From: Megaustenia siamemsis
Taxonomy: Eukaryota; Mollusca; Gastropoda; Stylommatophora; Ariophantidae
Assembly (NCBI GenBank): GCA_032433765.1
Contig: JAVIAB010000059.1
Span: forward strand, 57,088,603 to 57,152,602
Direction: 5' to 3'
DNA length: 64,000 nucleotides
Position 1 is the first letter of the stretch. Each line of letters starts with the position of its first letter. The notes under the pieces were generated by a model. That model worked only from the letters and a program-made list of their open reading frames with translations. It did no database searches and was not told where the DNA came from. Below are positions 21,401-27,299 of this stretch, piece by piece. Position numbers and translations under genes: made by a program.

Positions 21401-24095
21401 CAAAAGTAAAATGATAATCAATTATAATTATAAAAAACTATGTGATTTTAAAAATGCAATTACAATACTGATAGCTTTGATTGTAATATTTTATGCCTCT
21501 TTTTTTTTATTTTAATCAGATGCCACCAATTAACAGATTTAAAAAAGATAAAGGCATACACCTACTACTACATGATTCTTAATATACATTTATTATTCCA
21601 AAAACTTGTGGTGTGCAATTTCTATTTTTCATAAAGAGTAATGGAAAAACCCATATAAGTAATAAATATGTAAGAAAATTCAGATAAGCAAAAACAAATG
21701 TTTATAAAACCTACAAGTACTTTAACAACACACTTTACATATATAGTATACATGGTATAAATACACAGTAATTAAAGTAAAGGTTCCCTCAACGCCTTGC
21801 TAGACATTTGGGCAATATGGTTGTAGTAACCACATTCATCCATAACCTCTGCACATTTTTTGGTGATGTGGTCAGTATCACACCAGGCCACATTTACTTC
21901 CCAGAAAAATCTCTGGTACAATTTTTAAAGACTGGGAACAGCAGAACCTTTTTTATGGTCAAAAAATAAATCTGACACTTCTTGGAATCTGTGAACTTAG
22001 TACATATACACAAATAAGGAAATAAAGAAAACTGGCCAAACTACTTTGTACTTTGTTATTTTGTAAATTGACTTCTCTAACACACGCCTGCACAGTATGC
22101 AAAATGGAACCATCATTTAAACTGAGCACAAACCTGTAGTGCCTATTCCATTACAATTGGTATGGGGTATGTGTGATCTTAGAGTTCAAAATACATACAG
22201 TTTAATTGTCGTTCTATCCTGAGATGATAACTGTTTAAGTCTACTAATCACAGACCAGCAAAGTTCTCATGAGTCATATTGTGAAATTGAAACTAACTTG
22301 AAGAACTTTTCTACAATGTAACTGGAAGAAACAAAAACAGCCCCATCACATACAGGGAATATGGTGTTAGTGCCCATAATTTGTACACACTAGCATATCG
22401 TGGAAAAATGTGGTCAATATTATGCCAGTGCTATCTTTCTTTGACAGAAAATCCTGGTATCCATATGTACAGTCGGGTGAACCTGGAAGCCATCAATTAG
22501 GATAGAACCTGATTTCTTCTTTTAGCAGTCCAGCTCACTAGCCACTGGGCTACTGCAGCTTCATTATGTGAAAAGCTGTAGCAAAGATGTATTTATCAGT
22601 AGATTTCATGAGGTCAGGGCTGGTTCAGCCAGTTATTCAACCTAAGTGCTGTCTAGTTTCTTAACCCTAGACTCACCCTAACATCCACACATTAACACTC
22701 AAATATGTCCTTTTTGTCTATAAGGACAGTAAAATAAAGGCAGGTAATTTTCAATAGCAACTGTCCAGAATTGTTTTACTAAACAGCTTCTCTGACTGAT
22801 TTTGTCAATATTGAAATGTTATAGTTATGTCCAGCTGCAGAATAAAGTAAGGCAGTTTTATGTCTCGAGGTGTTGCCTCTTCATTCTTCAACTTTGTCTT
22901 TACTTCTTTCTCAAATGTTATAATGCTGCTTTCATATATCTTTTCCGAGCTATGATCATCTGCCAAATTTTCCAAGTCTCTTGTCACTTATGAAGATTTC
23001 ACAATAGATATCAATATGTCTAACTTGTAGACATCTTTCAATTCTTTGTACCTCAATTTTTGTCTAACTACAGGATGCTTCCCTTCTAAAAGTTCAATAT
23101 ACAATATTTACTTGGAGATATGATTATTGTACATTTTAAATATATCTAACATGTTCTTCATTGTCACAATGAATGGATATCTAGAAAGCAGCATGACAAA
23201 TGACGTAGTTGGATTATTTGTCCTTCCATTTGATCAAATTGATGTCAACATTTCTGAAACAATGTTGAAAAATTAGACTTGTCAAATGTCAAGCCTGATT
23301 AAAGTTGTCTTAGGTTCAGATCCAAGCAGAAGTGTGCTCAGCACAGTCACACATTGATATTAGAACCTTTGTCATCAATGTTACTTTCGTGTTATTCCAT
23401 ACCCATGGCCATTGTCTTAAAGTACTTAAAGTTAATAAAATTAACCCAATGTTGTTGACATGCCAACATTTGAATGGAATATTTATTTTTTCTTGGATGG
23501 AGAGGCCAGAGGGCATTTGAGAGAACAGATCTTAGAATTAGATAGTGAATGAATCAGTACACACACAGACAGTGACACAGAATTGACTCTGATTGAATTG
23601 AGTAATAGTTTATTATATAATATTATATATAGTCCATATATATAGTTTCATTTAAATTATTATACTATATAGTGTATATAATAGGTTGGTGTTACCATAG
23701 TGAGTGTGTCAAATGTCTTTTTTAATAATGATTTAGAAACAAGTTCTAGTTAATATCATATTATTAATTAATTATTTTTTAACTTGATTTTGAACAACTT
23801 GTCTTTTTTAAACTGTAAAATAAACATCTCTTATTCTCTGCCGCGCTACCGACGACACTCAGACACTGACAATCGTCAACAAACTCAAACGGCTTGAAAC
23901 GGCCGTGAAACGGAACGGACGATCTCAAAAAAACATTCTGAACTCAAGTTCTGAACTGGGCACAGCAGAGAAGAAAATTAAAATTCACTGTATTTTTGTT
24001 TACTATTAGAAGACATGGGTCAGAACGATGATACAGTTTTATAAACTGGAATAATGCTACAATACCTTATCTTCGCTTTCCTTCCTATCCTCCAT
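401..24095 (-). CDS. WDR46: WDR46/UTP7 (BING4-like) gene, 13 coding exons, C-terminus outside the window
   Basis: WDR46/Utp7 is a nucleolar WD-repeat protein of the small-subunit processome, acting in 18S pre-rRNA maturation. Thirteen exons with GT-AG borders join in phase to 475 codons: 24066-24095, 21229-21306, 19638-19706, 18214-18326, 16286-16426, 15060-15164, 13198-13348, 11653-11788, 11306-11405, 10690-10849, 3213-3366, 2055-2149, 401-493. Family blocks recalled from the vertebrate protein are plainly present: FGPYRL before the first blade, [51 protein letters not shown] and the post-propeller AGEPN motif. The start is the only ATG in an exon with a good donor in the right phase. The family is about 600 residues long, so roughly 100 C-terminal residues should lie left of position 1. 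Exons take up about 6% of the gene span; introns are packed with mobile elements. Identification is firm; the exact edge of exon 2 is not. Confidence 0.93.
494..778. other. WDR46 intron, nothing recognised
   Basis: No repeat or exon seen. An 81-codon open frame on the plus strand has no recognisable motif and no splice support. Confidence 0.5.
779..1012. repeat. 31-bp tandem repeat, about 7.5 copies
   Basis: The unit GTAATGAATATTGTAGACTA plus 11 further bases repeats with period 31 starting near 779, 810, 841, 872, 903, 934, 965 and 996. Copies look identical, so the array is recent. The last copy is partial and abuts a LINE fragment. Confidence 0.95.
1015..1780 (-). mobile_element. RTE-like LINE fragment, family C
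   Basis: Reads on the minus strand as the later part of a reverse transcriptase: [12 protein letters not shown], then [10 protein letters not shown] (the catalytic motif C box), then [12 protein letters not shown]. Frames are broken by shifts and stops. Clade is inferred from the YADD..YLG-IT--GRC..CE-WT order shared by RTE-type elements. The same family is at 2875, 5150, 14570, 47370, 55150 and 59200. Confidence 0.85.
1781..2054. other. WDR46 intron, nothing recognised
   Basis: AT-rich; no exon or repeat identified. Confidence 0.5.
2055..2149 (-). CDS. WDR46: WDR46 exon 12
   Basis: 95 nt reading [20 protein letters not shown] and VRLLLDK. This is the BING4 C-terminal start (GAGEPNFD-LE-NPY-SR). 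Acceptor CCTTAG, donor AAG|GTATAT. Phase 1 in, 0 out. Confidence 0.96.
2222..2345 (-). mobile_element. LINE/SINE 3' end with GATA tail
   Basis: Read on the minus strand it ends GCTCGAAAGGACAATAGATA and GATA repeats. It matches a second copy at 56685-56795 closely and shares its tail with LINE family A. It is probably a tail fragment or a SINE using the same tail. Confidence 0.7.
2346..2874. other. WDR46 intron, nothing firm
   Basis: No exon seen. 2590-2670 contains a short low-copy-looking stretch but no motif I can name. Confidence 0.4.
2875..3085 (+). mobile_element. LINE family C 3' fragment
   Basis: Matches the segment of family C around the [19 protein letters not shown] region (compare 5285-5460 and 59575-59780), strongly diverged and with no open frame. 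Confidence 0.65.
3213..3366 (-). CDS. WDR46: WDR46 exon 11
   Basis: 154 nt encoding YLTH-like TTLTHRP, then [20 protein letters not shown] and VVVPG. FCP-EDVLG-GH-GG-SS--VPG is the strongest family signature. It is separated from exon 10 by a 7.3-kb intron holding the nested transposons. Confidence 0.97.
3367..3765. other. WDR46 intron, nothing recognised
   Basis: No exon or repeat identified apart from short AT-rich runs around 3712-3735. Confidence 0.45.
3766..3915. repeat. Interspersed repeat related to the TTAA element at 6381
   Basis: Shares the block AATAGAAGAGATTTCAGACA and the following 100 bases with 6405-6540, including the TTTATCTAACA segment. It lacks the inverted ends, so it is a partial copy. 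Confidence 0.6.
3925..4345 (+). mobile_element. LINE family A 3' end
   Basis: Reads as the C-terminus of a reverse-transcriptase protein: [20 protein letters not shown], then [20 protein letters not shown], then [11 protein letters not shown] and a stop, followed by a 3' UTR ending CGAAAGGTCAATAGATAAAT. This is a 5'-truncated copy, as usual for LINEs. Other copies are at 15700, 34058, 38511, 46220 and 59890. Confidence 0.88.
4553..4695 (-). mobile_element. Nimb-type LINE 3' end
   Basis: On the minus strand it matches the last codons and tail of the RNase H element at 24222 (WTCS-CNDDD), ending at the same conserved GATGATGACC block. Short and truncated. Confidence 0.8.
4696..5149. other. WDR46 intron, nothing recognised
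   Basis: AT-rich with T and A runs; no exon or named repeat. Confidence 0.45.
5150..5515 (+). mobile_element. LINE family C 3' end
   Basis: Reads [20 protein letters not shown], then [15 protein letters not shown], and closes with a 3' UTR ending CGGTACTTGATGATGATGAA. The GATG-run tail typical of the family is present. The 5' part is truncated. Confidence 0.85.
5516..6380. other. WDR46 intron, nothing recognised
   Basis: No exon matching the family and no clear repeat. A 66-codon open frame at 5871-6071 shows no known motif. Confidence 0.45.
6381..6692. mobile_element. Non-autonomous TTAA-flanked element, piggyBac-like MITE
   Basis: Starts TTAACTCTTTCCGTACGG and ends with CCGTACG-type sequence in inverted order, then GAGTTAA. 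The two ends are imperfect inverted repeats and both carry TTAA, the insertion target of piggyBac elements. It has no coding capacity. A partial relative is at 3766-3915. Superfamily assignment is inferred from the TTAA and end sequence only. Confidence 0.6.
6693..6857. other. AT-rich intron stretch
   Basis: Long A/T runs and a TATATA stretch near 6795-6810; no gene content. Confidence 0.5.
6858..6945 (+). mobile_element. Nimb-type LINE 3' tail
   Basis: Matches 50004-50090: GAGCACCTATGGACATGTTC, then GATGATGACC and an ACTCAATAA-type tail. The mariner-like element begins three bases after it. Confidence 0.82.
7131..9252 (+). mobile_element. Tc1/mariner-superfamily element with DD83E transposase, nested
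   Basis: Ends are inverted: left TATAGTTTGTTTCATAAGTC and right (read inward) TATAGCTCGTTTCAAAACAT. Both continue with TGCCCAACTT-AAAA, so the inverted repeat is imperfect and at least about 50 bp. A TA duplication is at 7131-7132 and 9251-9252, giving a body of 7133-9250 (2118 bp). It lies in the 3' untranslated part of the surrounding mariner-like element, so it arrived later. Confidence 0.86.
7518..8732 (+). CDS. Tc1/mariner-superfamily transposase, 404 aa, DD83E
   Basis: Cut-and-paste DDE transposase acting on its own inverted repeats. Residues 1-150 hold a bipartite helix-turn-helix region: [17 protein letters not shown] near 40-56, and [20 protein letters not shown] near 114-133. The catalytic core has D172 in YLDETW, D265 in [10 protein letters not shown] and E349 in [14 protein letters not shown]. 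Spacings are 92 and 83 residues. Classical Tc1 and mariner have about 34 between the last two; the DD82E 'sailor' group I recall from the literature is the nearest match. The extra length is a Lys/Gln-rich insertion (about 275-335). The frame is unbroken from ATG to TGA, so the copy may be functional. It is in WDR46 intron 10 on the opposite strand. Confidence 0.92.
   Translation: MSLKMKFYSLQNIAIKMYDYFCKEAKRGRLFHSLENPENRTRHILDLSKRSFNRWIQARDRQCSKYRKSQGRAKMLDNFDSELIRSEIRKMLGMNETVTIRKLKVSLKKNNSIEISKSTLWRNVRAAGFTFRKYSNGRNIICEKPHIVVMRSKYLREVKEVRKQGYDIEYLDETWINAHHTNQREWQSSDGKIKRLIPSSKGQRLIIAHAGSRQHGLIQNAELIFLSKSIDNRDYHSEMNGHIFRHWIENSVLPSLDRPSCLIMDNAAYYNIVALEDKVPTSSSTKDAIKIWLTKEHIQFNNMYLKPELLSLVKQKQRTKIFQIDKIIQEHGHISLRLPPYHAHLNPIELIWAKLKGQVADENTTFKICDVKTLANLALLNIDKDYWAKCEDHVLKQEEEYRNQ
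9262..10501 (-). pseudogene. Mariner-like transposase pseudogene
   Basis: N-terminal helix-turn-helix: [20 protein letters not shown] at 10450 onward, then a TGA nonsense codon near 10283 just before SGRPAMPEE. After a frameshift the second helix-turn-helix [20 protein letters not shown] and the first catalytic block [11 protein letters not shown] follow (about 9970-10250). The middle is damaged. The C-terminal block has [10 protein letters not shown] and [11 protein letters not shown], giving second and third acidic residues about 38 apart by my count. Several lesions mean it cannot make transposase. The stop at 9262 lies 10 bp from the inner element's TA. Confidence 0.88.
10690..10849 (-). 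CDS. WDR46: WDR46 exon 10
   Basis: 160 nt encoding [20 protein letters not shown] and [28 protein letters not shown] and FSQ-GLL are diagnostic for the last full blades. It ends only 80 bp from the right end of the mariner-like element, so that element sits in the intron between exons 10 and 11 without touching coding sequence. Confidence 0.96.
10850..11305. other. WDR46 intron, nothing recognised
   Basis: Ordinary AT-rich intron sequence between exons 9 and 10; no repeat identified. Confidence 0.5.
11306..11405 (-). CDS. WDR46: WDR46 exon 9
   Basis: 100 nt reading [19 protein letters not shown] and RDVAVDATG, a canonical WD blade end (VSLW) followed by the KILCH motif shared with the mammalian protein. 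Donor GTAAGT. Ends with two bases of a Cys codon completed by exon 10. Confidence 0.95.
11653..11788 (-). CDS. WDR46: WDR46 exon 8
   Basis: 136 nt encoding [15 protein letters not shown] and later [14 protein letters not shown], matching the blade with TYLDVSVGK and the NAVIHLGHSNG turn in vertebrates. Acceptor TTCTAG, donor ATG|GTATGA. Phase 0 to 1. Confidence 0.95.
11789..12600. other. WDR46 intron, nothing recognised
   Basis: No exon or repeat identified. A 71-codon frame at 12016-12231 is hydrophobic but has no family match or splice context. Confidence 0.45.
12606..12830 (-). mobile_element. SINE family 1, 5'-truncated
   Basis: Minus-strand copy matching the SINE at 61-342 from the B-box-like segment to the tail. 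The tRNA-like A-box end is missing at 12830. Confidence 0.85.
12831..13197. other. WDR46 intron, nothing recognised
   Basis: Only a short GA run near 12945-12956; no other feature. Confidence 0.45.
13198..13348 (-). CDS. WDR46: WDR46 exon 7
   Basis: 151 nt. Contains [20 protein letters not shown] and [11 protein letters not shown], the most conserved blocks of WDR46/Utp7. Acceptor TTTCAG, donor TCG|GTGAGA. An antisense open frame of 148 codons overlaps this exon but is only a shadow. Confidence 0.97.
13615..13815. repeat. Low-copy interspersed repeat fragment
   Basis: Contains CATGTCATAAAAGGCGACTA, resembling the inverted text at 56850-56885. Its GAGTTCATG..GAGCTGAA-CCATCT block recurs at 19975-20015. 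It is probably part of an old retroelement, which I cannot name. Confidence 0.4.
13816..14565. other. WDR46 intron, nothing recognised
   Basis: No exon and no clear repeat; T-rich in places. Confidence 0.4.
14570..14975 (-). mobile_element. LINE family C fragment
   Basis: Minus-strand copy of the C-terminal part and 3' UTR (tail side at 14570, broken frame near 14744-14935). Shares GGGAGCTCC and GAATTTCCTC-TTGGT with the copy at 1015. Confidence 0.75.
15060..15164 (-). CDS. WDR46: WDR46 exon 6 (first WD blades)
   Basis: 105 nt encoding [20 protein letters not shown] and then [13 protein letters not shown]. The G-GHVAA-DW pattern and CEINVME are hallmarks of the family's first blade. A good GTAAGT donor follows. 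A LINE fragment ends about 90 bp away on the intron side. Confidence 0.95.
15455..15690 (-). mobile_element. SINE family 1, diverged full-length copy
   Basis: Contains the tail, the middle segment with CCCAGAAAAATCTGGTACCC, and a decayed tRNA-like head near 15645-15690. Confidence 0.78.
15695..15915 (-). mobile_element. LINE family A 3' end
   Basis: Minus-strand copy starting at GCCGGCCCATAGGGTGTAGA (tail side) and running into codons for [22 protein letters not shown]. It abuts the neighbouring SINE. Confidence 0.82.
15978..16020. repeat. GA-rich microsatellite
   Basis: Interrupted (GA)n run. Confidence 0.85.
16286..16426 (-). CDS. WDR46: WDR46 exon 5 (entry to propeller)
   Basis: 141 nt. 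Encodes a Glu/Asp-rich stretch followed by the family signature [20 protein letters not shown], which leads into the first WD blade. Acceptor CTTCAG, donor GAG|GTAAGT. Phase 2 in and 2 out joins both neighbours without a stop. Confidence 0.93.
16565..17485 (-). mobile_element. LINE family B, reverse transcriptase 3' half
   Basis: Longest family B copy. On the minus strand: [10 protein letters not shown] (reverse transcriptase motif) near 17420-17450, a decayed YADD site near 17330, then [65 protein letters not shown] and [20 protein letters not shown], ending CGDGTQ and stop. A 198-codon open frame covers 16574-17170. RTE-like by motif order. Other copies are at 48250, 52115 and 53290. Confidence 0.9.
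17490..18213. other. WDR46 intron, nothing recognised
   Basis: AT-rich; no repeat or exon identified. Confidence 0.45.
18214..18326 (-). CDS. WDR46: WDR46 exon 4
   Basis: 113 nt, phase 0 to 2, encoding a helix-prone charged linker that ends [15 protein letters not shown]. This parallels the family's KAARSELLLAEEPG segment. The donor is GTAGAT, weaker than its neighbours. The last two bases complete a Gly codon with the first base of exon 5. Confidence 0.85.
18327..19375. other. WDR46 intron, nothing recognised
   Basis: More mixed base composition than other introns (for example 18880-18960 and 19190-19260), but no motif, exon or matching repeat was found. Confidence 0.4.
19380..19550 (+). 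repeat. Repeat D, partial copy
   Basis: Matches the left end of repeat D at 28341 (GTATCACTACAAACGAAT, CCATAATTGCTCAACC, GTGGAAT-ATC-GAATTA) and then diverges. The second half is missing. Confidence 0.75.
19638..19706 (-). CDS. WDR46: WDR46 exon 3
   Basis: Twenty-three codons with the stretch [18 protein letters not shown] between a TTACAG acceptor and a CAG|GTTTG donor. Phase 0 to 0. The PVP..K pattern resembles the segment just before the conserved basic linker in the vertebrate protein. Confidence 0.78.
19707..20640. other. WDR46 intron with short repeats
   Basis: Contains a (TG)n run near 19887-19906 and a short repeat block near 19970-20060 shared with 13735-13770; nothing else recognised. 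Confidence 0.4.
20641..21228. other. WDR46 intron, nothing recognised
   Basis: Open frames of 87 and 74 codons here have low complexity and no known motif. No splice evidence ties them to the gene. Confidence 0.4.
21229..21306 (-). CDS. WDR46: WDR46 exon 2
   Basis: Encodes about 26 Lys/Pro-rich residues including [19 protein letters not shown]. The acceptor has two adjacent CAG choices (NAGNAG type), so one Gln may be in or out. The donor is GAT|GTATGT. Phase 0 at both ends agrees with exons 1 and 3. Basic N-terminal tails are typical of nucleolar Utp proteins. Confidence 0.72.
21357..21386. repeat. (AG)n microsatellite
   Basis: About 14 AG dinucleotides, close to exon 2. Confidence 0.9.
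21775..21985 (-). mobile_element. SINE family 2, truncated
   Basis: Relative of the element at 45025-45290. Shares the tail start GTAAAGGTTCC, ACATTTTTTGGTGATGTGG and the TTTACTTCCCAGAAAAATCT block. The tRNA-like head is lost. Confidence 0.72.
22325..22565 (-). mobile_element. SINE family 1, diverged
   Basis: Holds GGGAATATGGTGTTAGTG near the tail and a decayed head with AGTCCAGCTCACTAGCCACT and GGGCTACTGCAGCTTC. Several substitutions show it is old. Confidence 0.78.
22566..23837. other. WDR46 intron 1, nothing recognised
   Basis: AT-rich, with TATATA runs near 23617-23690. Small open frames on both strands have no motif. Confidence 0.4.
23838..23940 (-). other. CpG-containing patch near the WDR46 start
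   Basis: Local base composition and CG dinucleotides are higher than in the surrounding AT-rich intron. It lies about 150-250 bp downstream of the start codon on the gene's strand, so it may belong to the promoter-proximal region. Purely compositional. Confidence 0.35.
24066..24095 (-). CDS. WDR46: WDR46 exon 1 (start codon)
   Basis: Ten codons reading [10 protein letters not shown], from the ATG at 24095-24093 to an AAG|GTATTG donor. It ends in phase 0, matching exon 2. The charged, non-conserved N-terminus is normal for this family. A copy of the 14 bases overlapping the ATG lies at 23872-23885 in intron 1. Confidence 0.78.
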
Positions 24096-24221
24096 CGTCA
24101 ACAAACTACCAAGCAAAAATGGAAATATGAAAGTTAAACGTGCTTCCGGTCTACGGTGTCCATGCACAAAAACACACCTTTTTTTTCTTCCTGACTAAAT
24201 GTCATCATACCGGTTATTAAG
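24096..24221 (-). promoter_or_regulatory. WDR46 5' UTR / core promoter region (inferred)
   Basis: The 126 bp between the WDR46 ATG and the end of the neighbouring LINE. The 5' UTR and transcription start must lie here or further into the LINE; no TATA box or other element is clear. Confidence 0.35.
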
Positions 24222-25472
24222 TTACTGAGTTATTTGCGGGTCATCATCATTGCCCTCCGAACATGTCCATATGTGCTCAGATCCCCGCCTCAGTAATTTC
24301 CACAGTGTCCAGCGACTGACGACTCCAGTTCTATGTTGGTTAATAAGTCTTCTTACACGGCCACTAAGTTTCTCATTTCTGGCTGTGCCCATCATAACTC
24401 CCATTTCCATCATCCGAAGAAGTGACGTGGATCTGTGTTTGTCGAAGTCCTGTGCTCTTCCCAAATCTCGGAGGGCATTGATGATGTCCGCCCGATCCAA
24501 TGGTTGCCCGTCCTCAACGACAGCACAGCTAGCCAACCTGTCCGCTCTTTCAATTCCCCGTACTCCCGCATGTCCAAGGACATAGACAAAGGTGACCTTA
24601 CGTATTTTGGATTTCTGCAACGACTCTACCCATTGCATGCATACAGAGCCTGCCTCCACTTTTTTTATCATGCTCATCACTCAGTATACATGCGTGGGTG
24701 TAGTCTTGTGACTCTAACCATTTTAATGTCTTGATCACTGCCATCACCTCCATTGTCATGCTACTCGTGGTCATGGCGTATGCACCACTGTCTTTGACTA
24801 TTCTGCCTGCCGAGCGTGCTGTAAATGCCCATGCACCTCTTTGTGTCGTCTTATAGATCCGTCTGTATATATGACTGCATCTTTCTCATCGGTATTATCA
24901 CAGATGAGACCGTTGACCTCAGCATTAACCACGACCGGGTTCTGTTCCCTACTTTTCCTGTCGAGTGTGACAATACACGAGAAAGTCCCCTTGAACGACG
25001 TAGGCACCGCTATCCACTCCTCACCAACGCTGATATTGGTAAGCCCACAGACCTGTTTGATGACATCTTCTGCTCGGCCCACTCATGATTTGCCTCTTTT
25101 TAGCCTGGCACCTTTCCCTGTGTTGAGCACGTGGTGAAATGGATGCTCTTTATCTGTACTAATCGTCAGGTATGCTCGTGCTCTGTCATCCATGGTTGGA
25201 AAGTCAAGAAGATACCTCATTGCTGCACAAGGAGTGTCCCTTGTACATCCCAAGATAATGCGCATGGCTTCATTTTGTATTTTCTCCAGCCTATCAATTT
25301 GAGTCGTACTGACAGTAAGAATTGCCAGGGCATACTCGATTGGTGCGAGGACTAATCCCTGGAATAGAAGAGTAAGTAGCCTCTGCTCGATGTTGGCAGC
25401 TGCCATGACCTTCAAGGCGCTAATCCTTTGCGGGATTTTGTTATGACATGGTCGACGTGGTCCCGAAAACAA
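24222..25472 (-). pseudogene. Nimb copy 1 C-terminal region with RNase H
   Basis: Frames on the minus strand: a connection region with KIQNEAMRIILGCTRDTPCA (25472-25083), DAVIYTDGSI carrying the first RNase H Asp (25082-24798), and FVYVLGHAGVRGIERADRLA with the last Asp (24680-24222). The protein ends WTCSEGNDDD. It is split by at least two frameshifts. RNase H would remove the RNA from the RNA/DNA hybrid. Confidence 0.85.
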
Positions 25473-25500
25473 TGGCTGCGATCAAACTTAACTCCGAGGT

Positions 25501-26010
25501 ATGTCATCAACTTAATTAGGTTAAATACAAAAATAAAAATTTTCAACTCAAATGTTAAGGCGGTCCTATTATATGGCTGTGAAACATGGAGAACAACAAA
25601 ATCGACAATCACAAATATACAGAATTTCATTAATGGAAGCTTACGCAGGATAAAAGGATGGAAATGGCAGGACAAAATCACTAACATAGAATTATGGAAA
25701 TGTACCAGTCAAACACCAGTGGATAAAGAGATACAGCGAAGACGATGGCGCTGGATAGGACACACACTACGGAAACCAACTGAGAGTATTACACAACAGG
25801 CCCTTTTTTGGAATCCCCAGGGGAAAAGACAAAGAGGAAGACTAAGGAATTCTTGGAGAAGACAGATAGAAGCAGAGATGAAGATGATGGGGAAGACAAT
25901 GGAATGATCTTAAAAGAATGGCAAAAAACAGAACGACTCGGAAAGTGTTTGTTGAAGACCTATGCTCCAATGTGAGCTAAAAAGGTAGAAGAAGAAGATG
26001 TCATCAACTT
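25501..26010 (+). mobile_element. LINE family E 3' fragment nested in Nimb copy 1, 13-bp duplication
   Basis: Insert 25514-25997 flanked by ATGTCATCAACTT at 25501-25513 and 25998-26010. It encodes, on the plus strand, KAVLLYGCETWRTTKSTITN, RRWRWIGHTLRKPTESITQQ and ALFWNPQGKRQRGRLRNSWR, then a GAAG-rich tail. The short, perfect duplication and 5' truncation are classic LINE insertion marks, so family E was active after Nimb copy 1 landed. Confidence 0.92.
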
Positions 26011-27075
26011 GTCCCTGGTCACCTCATCAGCTCCCATTCGTACTACCGGTGTGGTCGTATTAACGATATGATTGTTAAGGGAGAACCATGAAACGGATGC
26101 TTTATTAGGATTAACCAAGGCACCTGAAACCCCACAACAAGAAGAAATGCGATCGAGTTCGTCTTGCATTGTGGAGGCGATTCCCCGTCTGTCTCTTCCC
26201 TGTCGATATACCAGAATATCATCAACAAAAGTCATAGTTCTTCCCCTCCCATCCAGCTGTTGTTCCGTGATCGTTATTGTGTACACGTTAAATAGAACTG
26301 GTGACAATGGTGAACCTTGTGGCAGCCCTGGACAAATGGATGTTGGCTCGGAAGACCAACTTCCACATCTGAGTATCACCTTCCTCTGAAACAGTGCCGC
26401 GGCGTTCCATATAATGAGGAAAGGGTGCATCGCCAGTTTGAGGAGCATATGCATGAGATATTCAAATGCTACCCTGTTGTATGCATCCTTCAGATCTATA
26501 GCAGCAGCACATGTCTCCTCTCGTCTGTGGAAGCCTTCGAAGACGTCATAGGCAAAGACTGCCGCATTGAGCCATGTCTCTTTGTTATATCTATAACCTC
26601 CGAGTGTGGGTGGGAATGCACGTTTCTGTTCAAGGTGAGGACACGGGCAACTATTTTCTCCAACAGCTTGCCCGCAGTGTTCTGTATTGTGATGATTCTG
26701 TAGGCACTGATCTGAGAATGGTCCTTGTTTGGCTTCGGTAGCAGTAGTAAGTAGCTGTGTAGCCACTCCTTCCAGCACAACATCCTTACACAATTTTGAC
26801 AGCGATCCCCGTATCCTCATTCTTACAGCCTCATTTCTTTGGTCCGTCTGCTCAATGTAGCGGGCAAGCAGGGCCTTCCCTTTGCTCTCATCAGATTTGT
26901 GCCATATCCGGCCTGTGCTCTGAAAGTCTGGTATGCCTCTGTGTCGTGGTGTGCCATTCATGCTCTGATGATGGCGCCAGAATGTGGCTAGCGATTTTTC
27001 TGGGCACACTTTTTTACAGAAGTCATCCCATTTGGCATCCTTAGCCTGCTTAGCGCATAGTTTAAAGTGCTTCAT
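25960..27075 (-). CDS. Nimb copy 1 reverse transcriptase fragment, 371 codons
   Basis: Motifs in order: FPPTLGGYRYNKETW, AAIDLKDAYNRV (motif A), GLPQGSPLSPVLFNVYT (motif B), TFVDDILVYRQGRDRR (motif C, F-VDD) and VNPNKAS. It then runs into the foreign insertion at 25997, which supplies the stop. Part of the fingers region is missing because of a deletion near 26770, where copy 2 keeps about 190 more bases. A remnant, not a working enzyme. Confidence 0.88.
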   Translation of the reverse strand: MKHFKLCAKQAKDAKWDDFCKKVCPEKSLATFWRHHQSMNGTPRHRGIPDFQSTGRIWHKSDESKGKALLARYIEQTDQRNEAVRMRIRGSLSKLCKDVVLEGVATQLLTTATEAKQGPFSDQCLQNHHNTEHCGQAVGENSCPCPHLEQKRAFPPTLGGYRYNKETWLNAAVFAYDVFEGFHRREETCAAAIDLKDAYNRVAFEYLMHMLLKLAMHPFLIIWNAAALFQRKVILRCGSWSSEPTSICPGLPQGSPLSPVLFNVYTITITEQQLDGRGRTMTFVDDILVYRQGRDRRGIASTMQDELDRISSCCGVSGALVNPNKASVSWFSLNNHIVNTTTPVVRMGADEVTRDKLMTSSSSTFLAHIGA

Positions 27076-27299
27076 TTTTTAGTCGACCTCTACTTTCAGG
27101 CGCTTCAAGAGCTCAGCTTGTGTTCTTCCATTCTTTCTGGCTTTCTGCCATGTCTTGACCGTTTGTCTCTTGCTCCGCCAAGCTTCCTCGACTTCTACGT
27201 TCCACCAGGGTGGCTGCGTCCATCTCTCCTGCCTCCTACGAGGGGCGCTCTATTTCTTACGTCTGAATTTGCTAATGACGTTCTGGTATGTTTTCTCGT

